Below are positions 38,839-49,515 of a stretch of DNA of 64,000 nucleotides, piece by piece. Both the position numbers and the translations under genes were made by a program. Position 1 is the stretch's first letter; every line of letters starts with the position of its first letter. Source of the stretch: Diplonema japonicum (Eukaryota; Euglenozoa; Diplonemea; Diplonemida; Diplonemidae); assembly GCA_964019335.1 (NCBI GenBank), contig OZ025690.1:62001-126000 (forward strand). The letters run 5' to 3'. Below the pieces are notes generated by a model. The model worked only from the letters and a program-made list of their open reading frames with translations. It was not told the DNA's origin and did no database searches.

Positions 38839-41600
38839 CTATAAAACTGGTGGTGGCGGAGCAGCTCGGTTTGGTCGAGACAGCTGCCCATCTTCAATGG
38901 ACTTCTCAAAAAGGTCTAGCAGTGTGGTACCTGTGTGTTGTTTTCCCTCTCTTCCCTTTTTCTTTCCTTCTTTTTTCGTTGCCTGGCATACCTGGACTAT
39001 ACACAAACCTTGTAGGCTCAGGGGCAGGCGGCGACTCGTCTTCTGTAATGACCAGAGGTGGGCTCCTGCTATCATCTGTGCCTTTCTCTTTGTAGAATTC
39101 CAGCACGTTGGGCGGTGACCCTTCGTAATCCTGTGGTGTCATGGAAAGGAACTGTACGGCAACGCCACACCTTATCTCTCTCCTCCAAACGCCTTTTAAC
39201 AGCTTCCAGATCAGCTACCAACAGTGCTTCTTCTGTTCCCCAATTAGGCGAGCTGGTTGCCATGAACATGCCATTGATGTCGACATCGTCAGGGATGTCC
39301 AGCACCGATTCTGGGCTGTTCTGTGTTTGCGTTTGCCGTGTGCTGACTGGCGACCGCCCGTGCGGTGGGGTCATGTTCCGCAACACCGGCCGAAAGCTCT
39401 CATGGGGTTCCGCAGGCATCGGAGCCACCGGGCTCTCCCTCCCAAGCCCAGGCAGAGGCGCCACAGGACTCTCTAAACCCACAGATCCCGCCGGAACAGC
39501 CTCTGACTTGATGATCTGCGGGCTCAGGCTACTACACTTCGGACCCAGCGCCGTCATCTCTATGGCTTCTTGCGTGGAGTTCAGGATGGCTTTCTCCACA
39601 TCCACAAAAGCCGGCATCGCAGGGCTCTCGAAAGGTGGCATCGGGCTCCTACGTTCCTGTCGTGGGTTGGCACTGTACTGCTGTTCTATATCGTCCTTCA
39701 ACGGCGATGCGGTGTAGGAGGGCTGGTCATGGATGGGAGTGGGGAGGGACTTTGAGGGATGCTTTGAGCTCTCTGGCTGCGGAGGCTCTGGTGGTGCCCT
39801 TCGCACTGGTGCCTGGGGGGCTTGGAGCTGCATAGGTAATTGAGGACGAGCGTAAAGTGGTCCCGGCGTGTGTTGCAAGGGAGCTTTAGGCTTGGCACGT
39901 ATTGGCCCTGAAGACACCGGTGTAGGTACTGGTGCAGGCATAGGGGGAGGTGAAGTACAGGTATCTGCTGCCCGTGTCGATTCTTGGTTAGTGAATTTCA
40001 CAGTTTCCCTCCGGGGAGCTTGCTGAGCCGCGCGCGAAGCTTTGCTCTGACTGGAAGCTGTTGAAGACTTTCTTTGTGTGACAACAGGGCTTTTAGACCT
40101 TGTTCTCTGCATGGGAACTGCCGGCTTTCGTTTCGGAATAGGATGAGGATGCTGACACGGGAGTTGAGAAGTTGTTTGGGACGACGACGCAGAGCGTCGC
40201 CTGACAGGCTTCGCCGTGGGCACCGATGTCGACCGCCTGGACTGTTTCAAAACGCTGATGGCGTTGAGTTCCCTGCGGTTGTAGATCTTTTCGTTACTCC
40301 CCCGCCAGCGCGGCACGTCTCTCGAGGTAGTGATCTTCGGGGAGGAGCTGCGCTTCTTGACAGAGTCAACAATTGCGCGACTCCGCGCAGAGATCGGGAG
40401 CTGAAGAAGCTCATCCTTGTGGGTTGTGACGAGGACTTGCAGCATTTTTGCAACGGAGCTACTCGCAGACTGTGGTTTCGTTGCGATGTAGATAGGATCA
40501 ATGGGAGGAGGATCGGGGATGCTGGCGGCGACCCGCTTGCTGGGGGATGCTGATGTAGAGCGCACCCTCATCCTATTCGGTGAGGGTGACGAGCTTTTCA
40601 GCATTTCCACGTACCCTGCGTGAGGGGAGCCGGACCTGTCGTGTCCACCCTGACGCTTTCTCGATGAATTGCTTTCGCGCGCTTTTCTCTCTTCGTCCAC
40701 CCTGGCAACCCTGAGCAACGCCGACTGGTCGAGAAAGTTCAACGCCCTAATGCTGACATCCGCCAAGGAAGGGTACTGCTTCATTGCGCTCCATATATGG
40801 TAGCCTTGCAGCACCACGAACTCGGGATGCATGTACCGCACATATTCCCGAAGGGTGTACCAGGGATGGATACTGTAGGTCTCGAAGACGCTGAAGCAAA
40901 ACCCAGCATTCGCGAGCAGGTGCGATGCTTCGTTCCGTTCGGGCTTCCAATATGTTGTGGCGACATCGAGCATGTATGCAGGCTGGCAGTGAGTGTGAAA
41001 GACGCACACCCATGCGGAGCAGTCTCCAAGCTCCATCTTGAGGCATTCCAAGACAGACGTGAGCGGCAAATCGTTATCTGCCTCCGCGATGAGCTCAGCG
41101 GTCTTTCGAAGCTCCTTGTAGTAAGGGTGCAGCACCTTGTTGTACCAAAGTATCATGTCGGGGATGCTTTCCGCCAACGTGGAGAGGCGGAACGCCTTGA
41201 ACATCCCGTGGAGCAGCGTTGCAATGGCATGTCCCTTCCCGACGGATATATCTGTCACAGAGTACATATCTTCAGTAGCCTCGTCAGGGGGGGCTCCACC
41301 CCGCTCCCAGATTACCATGATCGAGTCTTCGAGCAGAACGAGCTCGTCGCTCAGGACATCCCCGTCCATCGATCTACGCGGGCCGTGGCACGGGTGGTCC
41401 ATCCTTGGTATCACACAACCGGGCACCAGCACCTCTACAACGCTCGCCAGTATTGCCCCTTGTGATAGCATTCTCCAGTCCTGAACCTCCTCTACCCCCT
41501 CTACACTGTTCAGCCATTGTAAGTACTGCCGCACACGAACCTCACCTGATTTTGTCGCGGGGTTAGGAGGGTCCCACCAGTCGTCCCATCTTACTGGCAT
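38839..41600 (-). CDS. Tandem calponin-homology-like protein with long proline-rich tail, 886 aa
   Basis: Residues about 22-155 read as a CH domain with an insert: VRQYLQWLNSVEGV, GAILASVVEVLVPG and DISVGKGHAIATLLHGMFKAF, matching the WL, G-x-x-LA and D-x-x-x-G-x-x-x-x-x-LL pattern. A second, more divergent CH-like block spans about 185-285 (SAWVCVFHTHCQP, LLANAGFCFSVFETYSI). Tandem CH domains bind F-actin; single ones can bind microtubules or EB partners. From about 320 onward the protein is basic, then Pro/Ser/Ala-rich and probably disordered. Two introns, 39131..39170 (40 nt) and 38931..38991 (61 nt), are needed to reach the C-terminus LFEKSIEDGQLSRPN... and TAG at 38839. The spliced frame is 2,661 nt. 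The CH call is from motif pattern only. Confidence 0.68.
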
Positions 41601-42315
41601 ATAGCCCTCCTCCTACGAATTGGCTTTTTTTTCCCTCCTCTTTTGTTGGAAGAAAAAAAAAAGAGAAAGAAAAAAAAAAGAATAGAGACAAAAGTATGCA
41701 GGGGTGCTCACTGTGTAAAAAAAAAGAAGAAAAAAAGACAGAACAAGATCAAGAAATATTGTCCCCCGCTGCAGTTGCATCTAAAACTGTAGCCGTTGAG
41801 CAGCTGAGTCTCCCGCAGACAAGGGTGGGAGGAAGTAGTAGGGACAACGTTAGGTCCGGAGTGGAGTGGTTGAATAGTGAGGCACACCAGAGAAGAGAGA
41901 GCAGACTTCTCTGTTGAAGGAGAATATAGAACGCGCATCTCGGTCGCCTCGCACACACAGGGTCCTGTCAGCACCTCAACAGCAACGACGACGGCACAGC
42001 ACTGCGACAGCTTCACACCGCTTTGAGTGAGCTCACCATGACTCTCTGAGGCAGTCCTTGCTACATGCAGGGCAGCATAGGGAATTTGAAAAGCTGTCCC
42101 CCCCCTTTTTTTTGCCTCCCCCCGCCTGTGGATGGTGTAACCGATAGTGTAAGGGAGAAAAAAGAAAAAAAAGAAACAGAAAAAAAGGGGTGGGAGAAAA
42201 AAAAAGGGGGGGAGGGGAGACAAGAACTGAGATGAAGAATTTGAGGGGGGAGGAGGCAGGATATTTCTTTGGTATAAAAGACTTGTGCATTCTCAGTGAG
42301 ACTTTTTGTCCCACG

Positions 42316-42358
<43 letters not shown>

Positions 42359-42624
42359 TAAATGGGAAGGGTAGGAAATATGTGGGGAAAGAAATAAGAG
42401 TGAGAAACAAAGAAAAAAAAAGGGGGAGAACATGTTAATTCAGTTCATGGGACTTACTTTGATGATGGAGAAATTGCTACCAAACAATGGAGAAAGAAGA
42501 AGAAAGAAAAAAAAGATTTGCCATAAATAAAAAAACCATACCCTAATATAATTATAAAAGAAGGAAAAAAAATATATATGAGTTAAAGGAGGCCGGTGTT
42601 GGCGGCGCCCTGCACAAGAACTGT
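41601..42624. other. Intergenic region with one non-repetitive island
   Basis: An A-rich leader sits near the CH-protein start. The island at about 41740-42080 is mixed-composition DNA unlike the flanking homopolymers; frames through it are open for up to 170 codons but show no start in good context and no protein-like pattern. It could be a noncoding RNA or a decayed gene. A 37-nt A run lies at 42317-42353. Confidence 0.45.
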
Positions 42625-43158
42625 CTACTTGATTACAGGGGGCGCGCCGCGGCCGAGTTGTAGCTTCTTCTGCGTTCCGCGTCGTGTCCTTAATGCGTGC
42701 GGTGTACAGCTCAACCCCAGCCGGTGCGTCCCGGGTAACCAAGATTCTGCGCTCGTGCAGTTTGCTGCCTGTTCGTCACCCTGAGCATCTGCATTATGTT
42801 CTTCCACTCGGGCGCTACCGGTGATGACCGACGAGGAGGTCAACAGCGAACAACACATCTGATGTTTTTCTTATATTTTCATGTTATCCCCACCACCAAA
42901 AAAAAAAAAAAAAAAAAAAAAAAAGAGACATTTAAGGGTACCTGCGGTATGTGACAGGACGCCTGAAAAAAAAAGAAGATGAAAAGCTGAAGTCAATTGA
43001 AAAGTCATAAAAAAAAATAAAAAAAGAGTCGGTGTTGTTCGTGCACAGCTGGGGCTAACCTGTAGAAAGGATAAGCCCAACAATGCTACCACTACTCCTT
43101 TTAGCACTAACAATTCATTACGCTTCACATCCGCTAAGTGACCCACCAGAACCCGCAT
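42625..43158 (-). CDS. Candidate small membrane or secreted protein (117 aa), weakly supported
   Basis: If introns 42963..43059 (97 nt, ending TTTTTTTTTCAG) and 42859..42941 (83 nt, ending CATCAG) are removed, three phase-0 exons give 354 nt with a TAG at 42625. The first exon encodes MRVLVGHLADVKRNELLVLK followed by GVVVALLGLSFLQ, one hydrophobic segment. The last exon, on its own, is a 77-codon ATG-to-stop frame that begins at the acceptor, so it might instead be a separate trans-spliced gene. Donors GTTAGC and GTACCC depart from the GTRTG pattern, the introns are longer than usual, and no family is recognised. The first exon also contains one arm of an inverted repeat. Treat as tentative. 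Confidence 0.22.
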
Positions 43159-43700
43159 TTTGAAGAAGAGCTAAAAAAAAAACTTCCAATTGCTTTTTCT
43201 AGGGCTGGAATGGATTTATTTGCGTCCGGAGCCAATATCCGACATATGGATTTCTTTTTGTACCAAAATCTTTTTTGGTGATTTGCCTTACTTTGTACTA
43301 TGCAAAATGAAGCAGCTCAAACACAACACAAGCGGGGTTCGACCCGCGACTCCTGGAACAAGGGGGCCTGACAGGTGAGCACGGTAACCGCTCTACCACA
43401 CGGGAATTCAAAATTCTGACCAATAATAATAATAAGATTATTTTCCGCAGAAATACTGGTCAGGAAGCTGGCTTCTGGGGTCGAACCAAGTGCCCAGGTG
43501 CAAACCCGTCATTTTGGTTGGCCCCCAAGATTTCTTTTTTGGAAAACCTTTTTTGGAACTTTCTTAAAACTCACCATTCTTTCCTGTCCGACATATGGAT
43601 TTTTAAAAAAAAGAATTCAGTGAACCTTCGAGCATTTTTCCCATTTTTTCCCCTATAATCCCCTTAAGACACAGGCCGGGTCACTTAGCGGATATGAAGC
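43122..43700. mobile_element. 579-bp segment bounded by 23-bp inverted repeats (MITE-like)
   Basis: The sequence gcttcacatccgctaagtga (and ccc) at 43122-43144 recurs inverted at 43678-43700 with one mismatch in 23. Inside, a second short direct repeat (tccgacatatggattt) occurs at about 43237 and 43578, along with a tRNA-like stretch. No transposase or clear target-site duplication is seen. The size and terminal inverted repeats fit a miniature inverted-repeat element, but a chance inverted duplication is possible. Confidence 0.35.
43328..43404 (-). pseudogene. tRNA-like sequence, degenerate (tRNA relic or SINE head)
   Basis: On the minus strand, TGGTAGAGCGGTTACCG matches a D-arm/box A, and GCGGGTCGAACCCCGC forms a T-arm with a five-base stem and box B core, at about the normal distance. 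The T loop is one base short, the anticodon stem pairs poorly around an enlarged loop, and no acceptor stem can be formed. It is therefore not a working tRNA. Such sequence is typical of tRNA-derived elements or relics. Confidence 0.4.
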
Positions 43701-44517
43701 ATTTTCAAATTGTTTTTTCTTGTTCATGCAAAAAAAAAAAAGAAAAGAAAAAAAAGGAGAGAGAAAAAAAGGAATACGAGACCCCTTCCTTGATATCCCC
43801 ATTGTGGTTGTCTATTTATCAATCAAACACCACACTGTTAAAAAAAGTTTATGGATACCGAGGGAGGGAAAAAGAAGAAATAAAATAGCGATTTGTTACT
43901 CACTACTGTTGATGTCATGAAATCTTATGGAGTCACTGGCGCTTCCAACGCTGTAGAGTGGCAGGGTTTAGAGATTTTAAACACCACGAAATTTTGGAAC
44001 GGAATATATATGGAACAACGGTTCATTAAGCCGAATCTTTATTTCTTTTTTATTTCTGTCCCCCCCCTCCCCAATACCGTATTCAATTACTATTGACACT
44101 TCTATGTGCCAGTATAAAAATCTTTTTTTCTTTTCACCAGTATTTAAATTCACTATTTCTAAGGTCAAAGAAAAAACAATATATATAAATAACCCGTCAT
44201 ATATGGCGATAAAAAGTAAACTAATTCCCTCGTATTTACGGGGTTTTTGCAGCAACACATTTCTTTTTTTTTTGTACCCTCCCCAGCACCCTTCCAGCGA
44301 TAGAAATCATAACCATAATAAATTCGATAAAGTTTCAGTGCGCATGGGGGTGCTCACTGTTGGTTAATAAAAAAAAAAAAAAACTTCCCTCCCTCCCCTC
44401 AAAAAAAAAAAAAAAAAAACAACTAAAAAAGAATATAAGTAAAAAAAGGCGCTTTTAATGAACTAAAATTGAGAAGAAAAGCGAATAGAGGGGCGAGAAA
44501 CAGAGGAGAAAAAAAAA
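43701..44517. other. AT-rich intergenic spacer
   Basis: This is AT-rich mixed sequence with A runs near 44370-44420. No open frame has coding character, and no RNA gene is recognised. On the coding strand it lies downstream of the MFS-FYVE-kinase gene. Confidence 0.55.
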
Positions 44518-47500
44518 TTACGCCGCAATCGAAGTCATAAGTGTACGGTCCCACTGTGTCTGCGCCATGTAGTACTGGCCGCTGTCCATGTTGAAGACGC
44601 TGGAGTGCTCCGACACTTCGGGGGACTCAGCGTCGGACAGATCCATAGATTTTTCGCTGCGAGCTTTTTCATGCAAAAGCCGGAGCTGATCCACAACCTG
44701 GCGCATGCTGACCCTCTCCTTGTAGTCCGTGTTCCAGCATGCCTTAATGACAGTGTCGTAGATGTGATGAGCGTACGGCCTGCCTGGTGGCTTGGGCATT
44801 GTTCCACCTTTGATAATAATCTCCTTTGCGAGCTTCAAGAACGCAACCCTCTCGAACTGAACATCTGGTAGCAGCCAAAAGAAAGGACATTGTGTGGGCA
44901 CACACAACATCTCCCACAGAAGCACGCCGAAGCTCCACACATCGAAGTGGGTCGCTGCCTTTCGCTCCCCGTTTGACATCTTCAACGCTTCTGGTGATGA
45001 CCACAACACAGGCACAATAGGTGACAGCCCTCCTATAGGTGTGCAGAGCCCTAGATCGCCTAGCTTCGCATCACCCGATGTTGTTAGAAGGATATTCCTT
45101 GCTGCTAGATCCTGATGGACGACACCTTCCGTGTGCAGGAATAGTACTGCCCTGCTTATTCTCAGAGCGATGTCCAGATATTCTTCGAAGGACAGTTCTA
45201 CTTTCAGCCTTTGCGGCAGGCCGCCTGGTTGGCACAACGCGGTGACCATGAACAGTCTTCCGTCGTGCTTGCTCCACCCGTAAAATGTCAGGATGTGCTC
45301 GTACCTCAAGCTGTTCAAGTGGCACATCTCGTCCACGAAGCTCTCCAGCGTGTCGTTGCTGTAGTCGCGCAGCTCCTTCACCGCAACCTCTTCCAACACT
45401 CTGGTGTACTCGCACTTGTACACGGTTCCGAACGACCCATGGCCTAGCTCCACCCACGTATCTTTTTTGAGGTCTTCGTAGTTGATGAATTGCGATACAG
45501 GGAGGCGCGACTCTGGAGTCGATGCGTCTGTGTCGCCTGTGATGGTGCGGGAGGGGAGCTGGCTAAAGGAGCCGTCTGTCCTGCGAGTTTCAGAGGAGCT
45601 GATGGTGGTAGGCGGGATGGCATTGGGGTTGATTTGTGTCTTGTCAACGACGCCCCGCACGTAGCATGTGGAGCACACACGAAGCAGGCAACCGAACCCG
45701 TACTTCGGTAGAGGTATCCTATGTGCTGTGCAGGCGGCACAGAAGACCCCCCCGCACGCCCTGCAGTGGTGCCTTCGTGTCGTGAACGAAAACTTCGCCC
45801 CGCACAGCTTGCAGAACTCCGCAGTCGCATCGTCCTCCCACGCTGCGAGTTGCTTTCTCCTCTCCCTTCTCGACACTGTGACTTGTTCCCCTCTTTTCAG
45901 ATGTCCTGATTCCTTCTCCAGTCTTTCTTTCTCTAGCACTGCCGCATCAGGGTTCAGCTCTGTGATGCCTTTTCTATCATAAATGGCGAAAGCGAAGGCG
46001 GCAATGGACCCAAGCACTAGGTCGACCATCAGCGGCAAGAGGCCTTTGTCTGTGTCGGACATGTGGGACACGGAGTCGAGAGCGTAGCCTGCACCGATGG
46101 AAAGGACGGCAGAGCTGAAGTACTTAGTCAGAACAATCAAAGCGTTGCCAAGGATGTCGTACCCTGTAGGCAGCACCAGACCGTAGACTGTGAGTCCCGC
46201 GCTGTAGCCAAACTTCATAATGATGCCCGAGACTGACAGCACAACGATCATGGTTGTCTCGCTGCTCCACGTGCGGTGCTGTGTCAGCGAGAAAACAGTG
46301 CCAAAGGCAGCAAGGGCCAGCCCCGACTGCAACCAGACCCTGTTCGACATCTGGTCCAAACCCCTAGACAGCAGTGTTGACGCGGTGGCTGCGAAAAAAA
46401 CAGCTGCACCGTACCTGCCCGCTCCTGTCGCGCTCACCATGCCGCACCTATGCAAGATAATTGGGAAGAACGTAGCAAGCACATCCAACCCGGGCGATGT
46501 AAAGAAGAAGACACCAAGCTGCCACCAGGCCTGTACAGGGATCGCAGCACAACACGGGGTATCGTCCTTGATGCCCAGCATCTCAAGAACTTCGTCAGCG
46601 GCCTCAGGAGACCTGCGCAAATGGTCCGAGTTCGAAGCACTGTACACGTAATAGAAACAGACAGTGAAGAATGAAACGATCGACGGCAGCCACATACCGC
46701 CCCACAGGGCGTGGATGAGATCGCTTTTTTGAACGACGGAAGGAAGTCCCAAGAAAGCGGTGGCTGCGAGCGCATAAACAAGCGCGTCGACTGCAAAGAG
46801 CATGGCATTCATAACCTCAGGCTGCCTGCCCATCCACCGTGCAATCATAGCTTGGAGACACGGCTCAAGCAACGCATACCCGAAACCGGTGAAGATGCGA
46901 GAGATGTAGAACAGCCACAACCGATCGCTCAGGTGGCCTTCCTCTTGTTGCGCGCCAAGAGCGAAGAGCGCACCACCAAACGCGCAGATGACAACTGCAG
47001 CGAAGGCGACGATCTGGTCTAAAGGACGGTTCGGGGTGTTATAAGTAGCGAAGAGGTGGACGGACACATAGTACCCGACAATGCCGGAAATGTACGAAGC
47101 GGCAAGCAGAGTGCCTATGTTGCCTGCTGTAAGGCCTTCAACGATAAGGCATGGCCCGAGGCATGCTGGGAGATACATGGCAAAGGTAGGGCCGACGGTC
47201 GTTAGTGCAACGATGAAGGCTACTACCATGGCGTCCATGCGGGAGATGACACGTGGGACGGGACCTGAGTCGGCAGGAGAGCACGACCACAAGAAGTGCC
47301 GGGCTGACACACCCCTTGCTGCTGACGATTGTAAGTTCTTTCGAAGCAATAGTTCTGCCGTGCTCGGCTCTGCCATCTCCCTGCTCCACATCACAACCTC
47401 GTTCTCTATACGCCCCGTGCTCCCGTTCGATGCCGTTGTTGCTATCGGGACCACCACTGTGCTGCCCACCAACGGAGTCTGTTCCGTCTCCTTCCCGTAG

Positions 47501-47550
47501 CTTAGCTTCTTTTTAAACGGAATGTTCCGTATCACGGTTCCGTTTATCAT
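44518..47550 (-). CDS. Fusion protein: MFS transporter + FYVE zinc finger + protein kinase, 1,010 aa
   Basis: This is a single intronless frame. After a cytosolic N-terminus, residues about 105-530 contain some twelve hydrophobic helices in the layout of a major-facilitator transporter (MDAMVVAFIVALTTVGPTFA; GFGYALLEPCLQAMIARWMG). Residues about 570-632 are a full FYVE finger: WEDD, CKLCGAKFSF, RRHHCRACGGVFC and RVCSTC, the signature for PtdIns3P binding on endosomes. Residues about 700-953 are a kinase of tyrosine-kinase-like type: LGHGSFGTVY, VAVKEL, HQDLAARN, GDLGLC (DLG for DFG) and SSPEAL. The catalytic Lys, Asp and Asn are present; the HRD Arg is Gln. The acceptor CTGCAG ends 9 nt before the ATG. 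A PtdIns3P-tethered transporter that signals through its own kinase (a transceptor) is the simplest reading. The substrate is unknown. Confidence 0.88.
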   Translation of the reverse strand: MINGTVIRNIPFKKKLSYGKETEQTPLVGSTVVVPIATTASNGSTGRIENEVVMWSREMAEPSTAELLLRKNLQSSAARGVSARHFLWSCSPADSGPVPRVISRMDAMVVAFIVALTTVGPTFAMYLPACLGPCLIVEGLTAGNIGTLLAASYISGIVGYYVSVHLFATYNTPNRPLDQIVAFAAVVICAFGGALFALGAQQEEGHLSDRLWLFYISRIFTGFGYALLEPCLQAMIARWMGRQPEVMNAMLFAVDALVYALAATAFLGLPSVVQKSDLIHALWGGMWLPSIVSFFTVCFYYVYSASNSDHLRRSPEAADEVLEMLGIKDDTPCCAAIPVQAWWQLGVFFFTSPGLDVLATFFPIILHRCGMVSATGAGRYGAAVFFAATASTLLSRGLDQMSNRVWLQSGLALAAFGTVFSLTQHRTWSSETTMIVVLSVSGIIMKFGYSAGLTVYGLVLPTGYDILGNALIVLTKYFSSAVLSIGAGYALDSVSHMSDTDKGLLPLMVDLVLGSIAAFAFAIYDRKGITELNPDAAVLEKERLEKESGHLKRGEQVTVSRRERRKQLAAWEDDATAEFCKLCGAKFSFTTRRHHCRACGGVFCAACTAHRIPLPKYGFGCLLRVCSTCYVRGVVDKTQINPNAIPPTTISSSETRRTDGSFSQLPSRTITGDTDASTPESRLPVSQFINYEDLKKDTWVELGHGSFGTVYKCEYTRVLEEVAVKELRDYSNDTLESFVDEMCHLNSLRYEHILTFYGWSKHDGRLFMVTALCQPGGLPQRLKVELSFEEYLDIALRISRAVLFLHTEGVVHQDLAARNILLTTSGDAKLGDLGLCTPIGGLSPIVPVLWSSPEALKMSNGERKAATHFDVWSFGVLLWEMLCVPTQCPFFWLLPDVQFERVAFLKLAKEIIIKGGTMPKPPGRPYAHHIYDTVIKACWNTDYKERVSMRQVVDQLRLLHEKARSEKSMDLSDAESPEVSEHSSVFNMDSGQYYMAQTQWDRTLMTSIAA

Positions 47551-47908
47551 CTTGTCTTTCTGCAGAGCCCCCTACCGCTCCTGTTTTCTCTTTTTCTTTT
47601 TGTGCGGTTTCTTTTCTCTTTCTTTTACAGTGGCAATGATAGAAAAAAAAAAAGAACTCGTGTAGGATTGCATAAAAAAAAGAGAAAAAAAAAAAACCCA
47701 AACACTTTTCTTTCTTTTTCTTTAAAAGGGATAGGAAGAATATAAATAATGAAAAGGAAAGAGATGGGGAAAGTTAGGCTAGGATTTTCTTTTTTTTTTC
47801 TTTTGTGACCCCTCCCCCTCTCCCGTTTCATCCTTTTCTTTTGTGACCCCTCCCCCCCCTTTCCCTTTCCCCCCCCCCTCTACACTTTTTTTTTCGTTCC
47901 TTTAAATC
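47551..47908. other. Low-complexity spacer
   Basis: The spacer is T- and C-rich on the plus strand, with a short direct repeat (cttttgtgacccctcccc) at about 47802 and 47838. No gene is seen. The minus strand carries the CTGCAG acceptor near 47562. Confidence 0.55.
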
Positions 47909-48324
47909 TTACACGAAGTCTCGGGGCTGTTTAAAAAAAAATTGTTTTTTCTTAAGTGTCAAGGCATACTCTCACGTATTCAAACCCATTCTGGTGCATG
48001 TTCATCCTCCTGAGCTGGTCTTCGGTGTTAACAACGAAGTTCTTACCGGAGACGAGGGCTTGGCTGAAGGTTTGTTCCCTTACCTTGTCCACCCGCGAGT
48101 GGAGCACCTTCTTGTCCGAGTCTATCCTGGCTGAGATGTGCCCGTCCGCGATAAGCTGCGCAACCTGTGCCTCCAAGTCAGGCGTCGTGTACCCAAACGC
48201 CTCCGCCATCTTGTTCAAATCAATGGTGAGATAAGGACAGGTGTATTGTTTGAACCACCGTTGCGTGATGGCCTCATAGAGAGCAGGGAGGTGCGCTTGG
48301 ATGAACGGGTCATATTCGAGCTGC

Positions 48325-48357
<33 letters not shown>

Positions 48358-49228
48358 CCAATACCGTGCTTCGAGCCGAATTCAAAGCTTGAAGACCGGA
48401 CTTATAATTAGAAGCGGCCAGATCTTTAATCGCTTGGAACAGAACAGGGTTGAGGTCGAAGAAGGGTCGGAAAGCGTTGTTGCCTAACACGTTGGACTTG
48501 ATCTCTTGCCGAGTAAATGTTGCGCAGACGAGGACAGCCGCGTATGTTACTATATCGGAGCCAGGGAGGGTTTCTGCAAAATGGTCGCCGAGATCGCCGG
48601 GGATGTCTAATAGTTTTTGAGCTGCGAGTTTGTACTTTTTCGCGTCGAGATGGAGAAGAGCTTGTGCTGCACGAATTTTTCCTTTGCAGATTTTGTCTTT
48701 TGAAGCTTCGGTCTGCTCCGCCCGTGAGCAGTGCTGGTTCACGATTGTCCAGGACTGCGCTTCGATCCCTGTGGTCACAACATCGAGACACATTTCTAAA
48801 ACGTGTGCAGGAGTTGTGCAGTAGTCCCGCATTTTTGCATAGTGTTTCATTGCGCTCTGAAGCATCCCCTTCTCGTAGTAATGCCGTCCCAGCTCTTTCA
48901 ACGCTTGCCGCGAATCTTCTTTTTTCACGCCTGTCTTCGCCATTCCGAAATTGTGCTCTAGCTTCATCAGTTCTTTCGTCGCGTCTTCGGTCACCTTGGC
49001 TACCAGTTTTGTGTCCTCTGCCACGTCGTAGCCTCTTGCCTGCATTTTCGCCACCGTTTCTGTGTACATTGTCATCCTTTTAGTTTGCTTCAACTCCTCC
49101 AGTGCCATCAGGCCAGCCTGCTCCCGGTGTTCTTTCCTGCCGTTGTCAAAGATGTAGAGGAGCCTGCTTATCTTAACCCCACCTGGGGCGTACTCCTTCA
49201 TGTACTCGACTAGGTCAAATGGTGTCAT
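47909..49228 (-). CDS. CSN1: COP9 signalosome subunit 1 (CSN1/GPS1), 410 aa
   Basis: CSN1 is a PCI-domain subunit of the complex that removes NEDD8 from cullins. The protein has the helical-repeat part with GRHYYEKGMLQSAMKHYAKM, RDYCTTPAHVLEMCLDVV and YAAVLVCATFTRQEI, and the winged-helix part YLTIDLNKMAEAFGY, LEAQVAQLIADGHISARID. These follow human CSN1 closely and distinguish it from its proteasome paralogue Rpn7. Intron 48321..48364 (44 nt) is GTATTGG, a long A run and CCTTGCAG. A second likely intron, 47927..47969 (43 nt, GTATGC...AAACAG), changes the last residues to PRDFV; without it the frame stops at 47952, with the same total length. The ATG follows a run of about 28 A. The human protein is longer at its N-terminus. 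Confidence 0.92.
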
Positions 49229-49515
49229 TTTTTTTTTTTTTTTTTTTTTTTTGCGTGTGTGTTTTTGTGTGTGTTTACTGAAGTGAAGTTTACAAATTTC
49301 AAAAAGAAAATTTTAAAAAAGGAAATGTGTGTGTGTGGGGGGGGGGGGGGGGGGGGTCCATTTGTTGGGGTTCTTTTTTTTTTTTTGGTGTCCTGAGAGG
49401 CCGAATTAAAACATTTATTCCCTTAGTTCCTTTTTTCTTCTTCTTCCCCTGCTGAAAAGAGGGATTTTTCTTTTCTCTTTTTTTTTTTTTCTTCTTTTTT
49501 CTTTTTCTCCCCCAG
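49229..49515. other. Spacer with long A/T run and G run
   Basis: A T run of about 28 (A on the coding strand) touches the CSN1 start codon. A (GT)n stretch and a G run of about 20 follow near 49330-49357. No gene is seen. Confidence 0.6.

Noticed and set aside
41708-42223. Open frame of 171 codons on the minus strand
   Set aside because: Starts in a Phe/Pro homopolymer stretch; the remainder has no protein-like pattern. Listed only as a possible RNA island.
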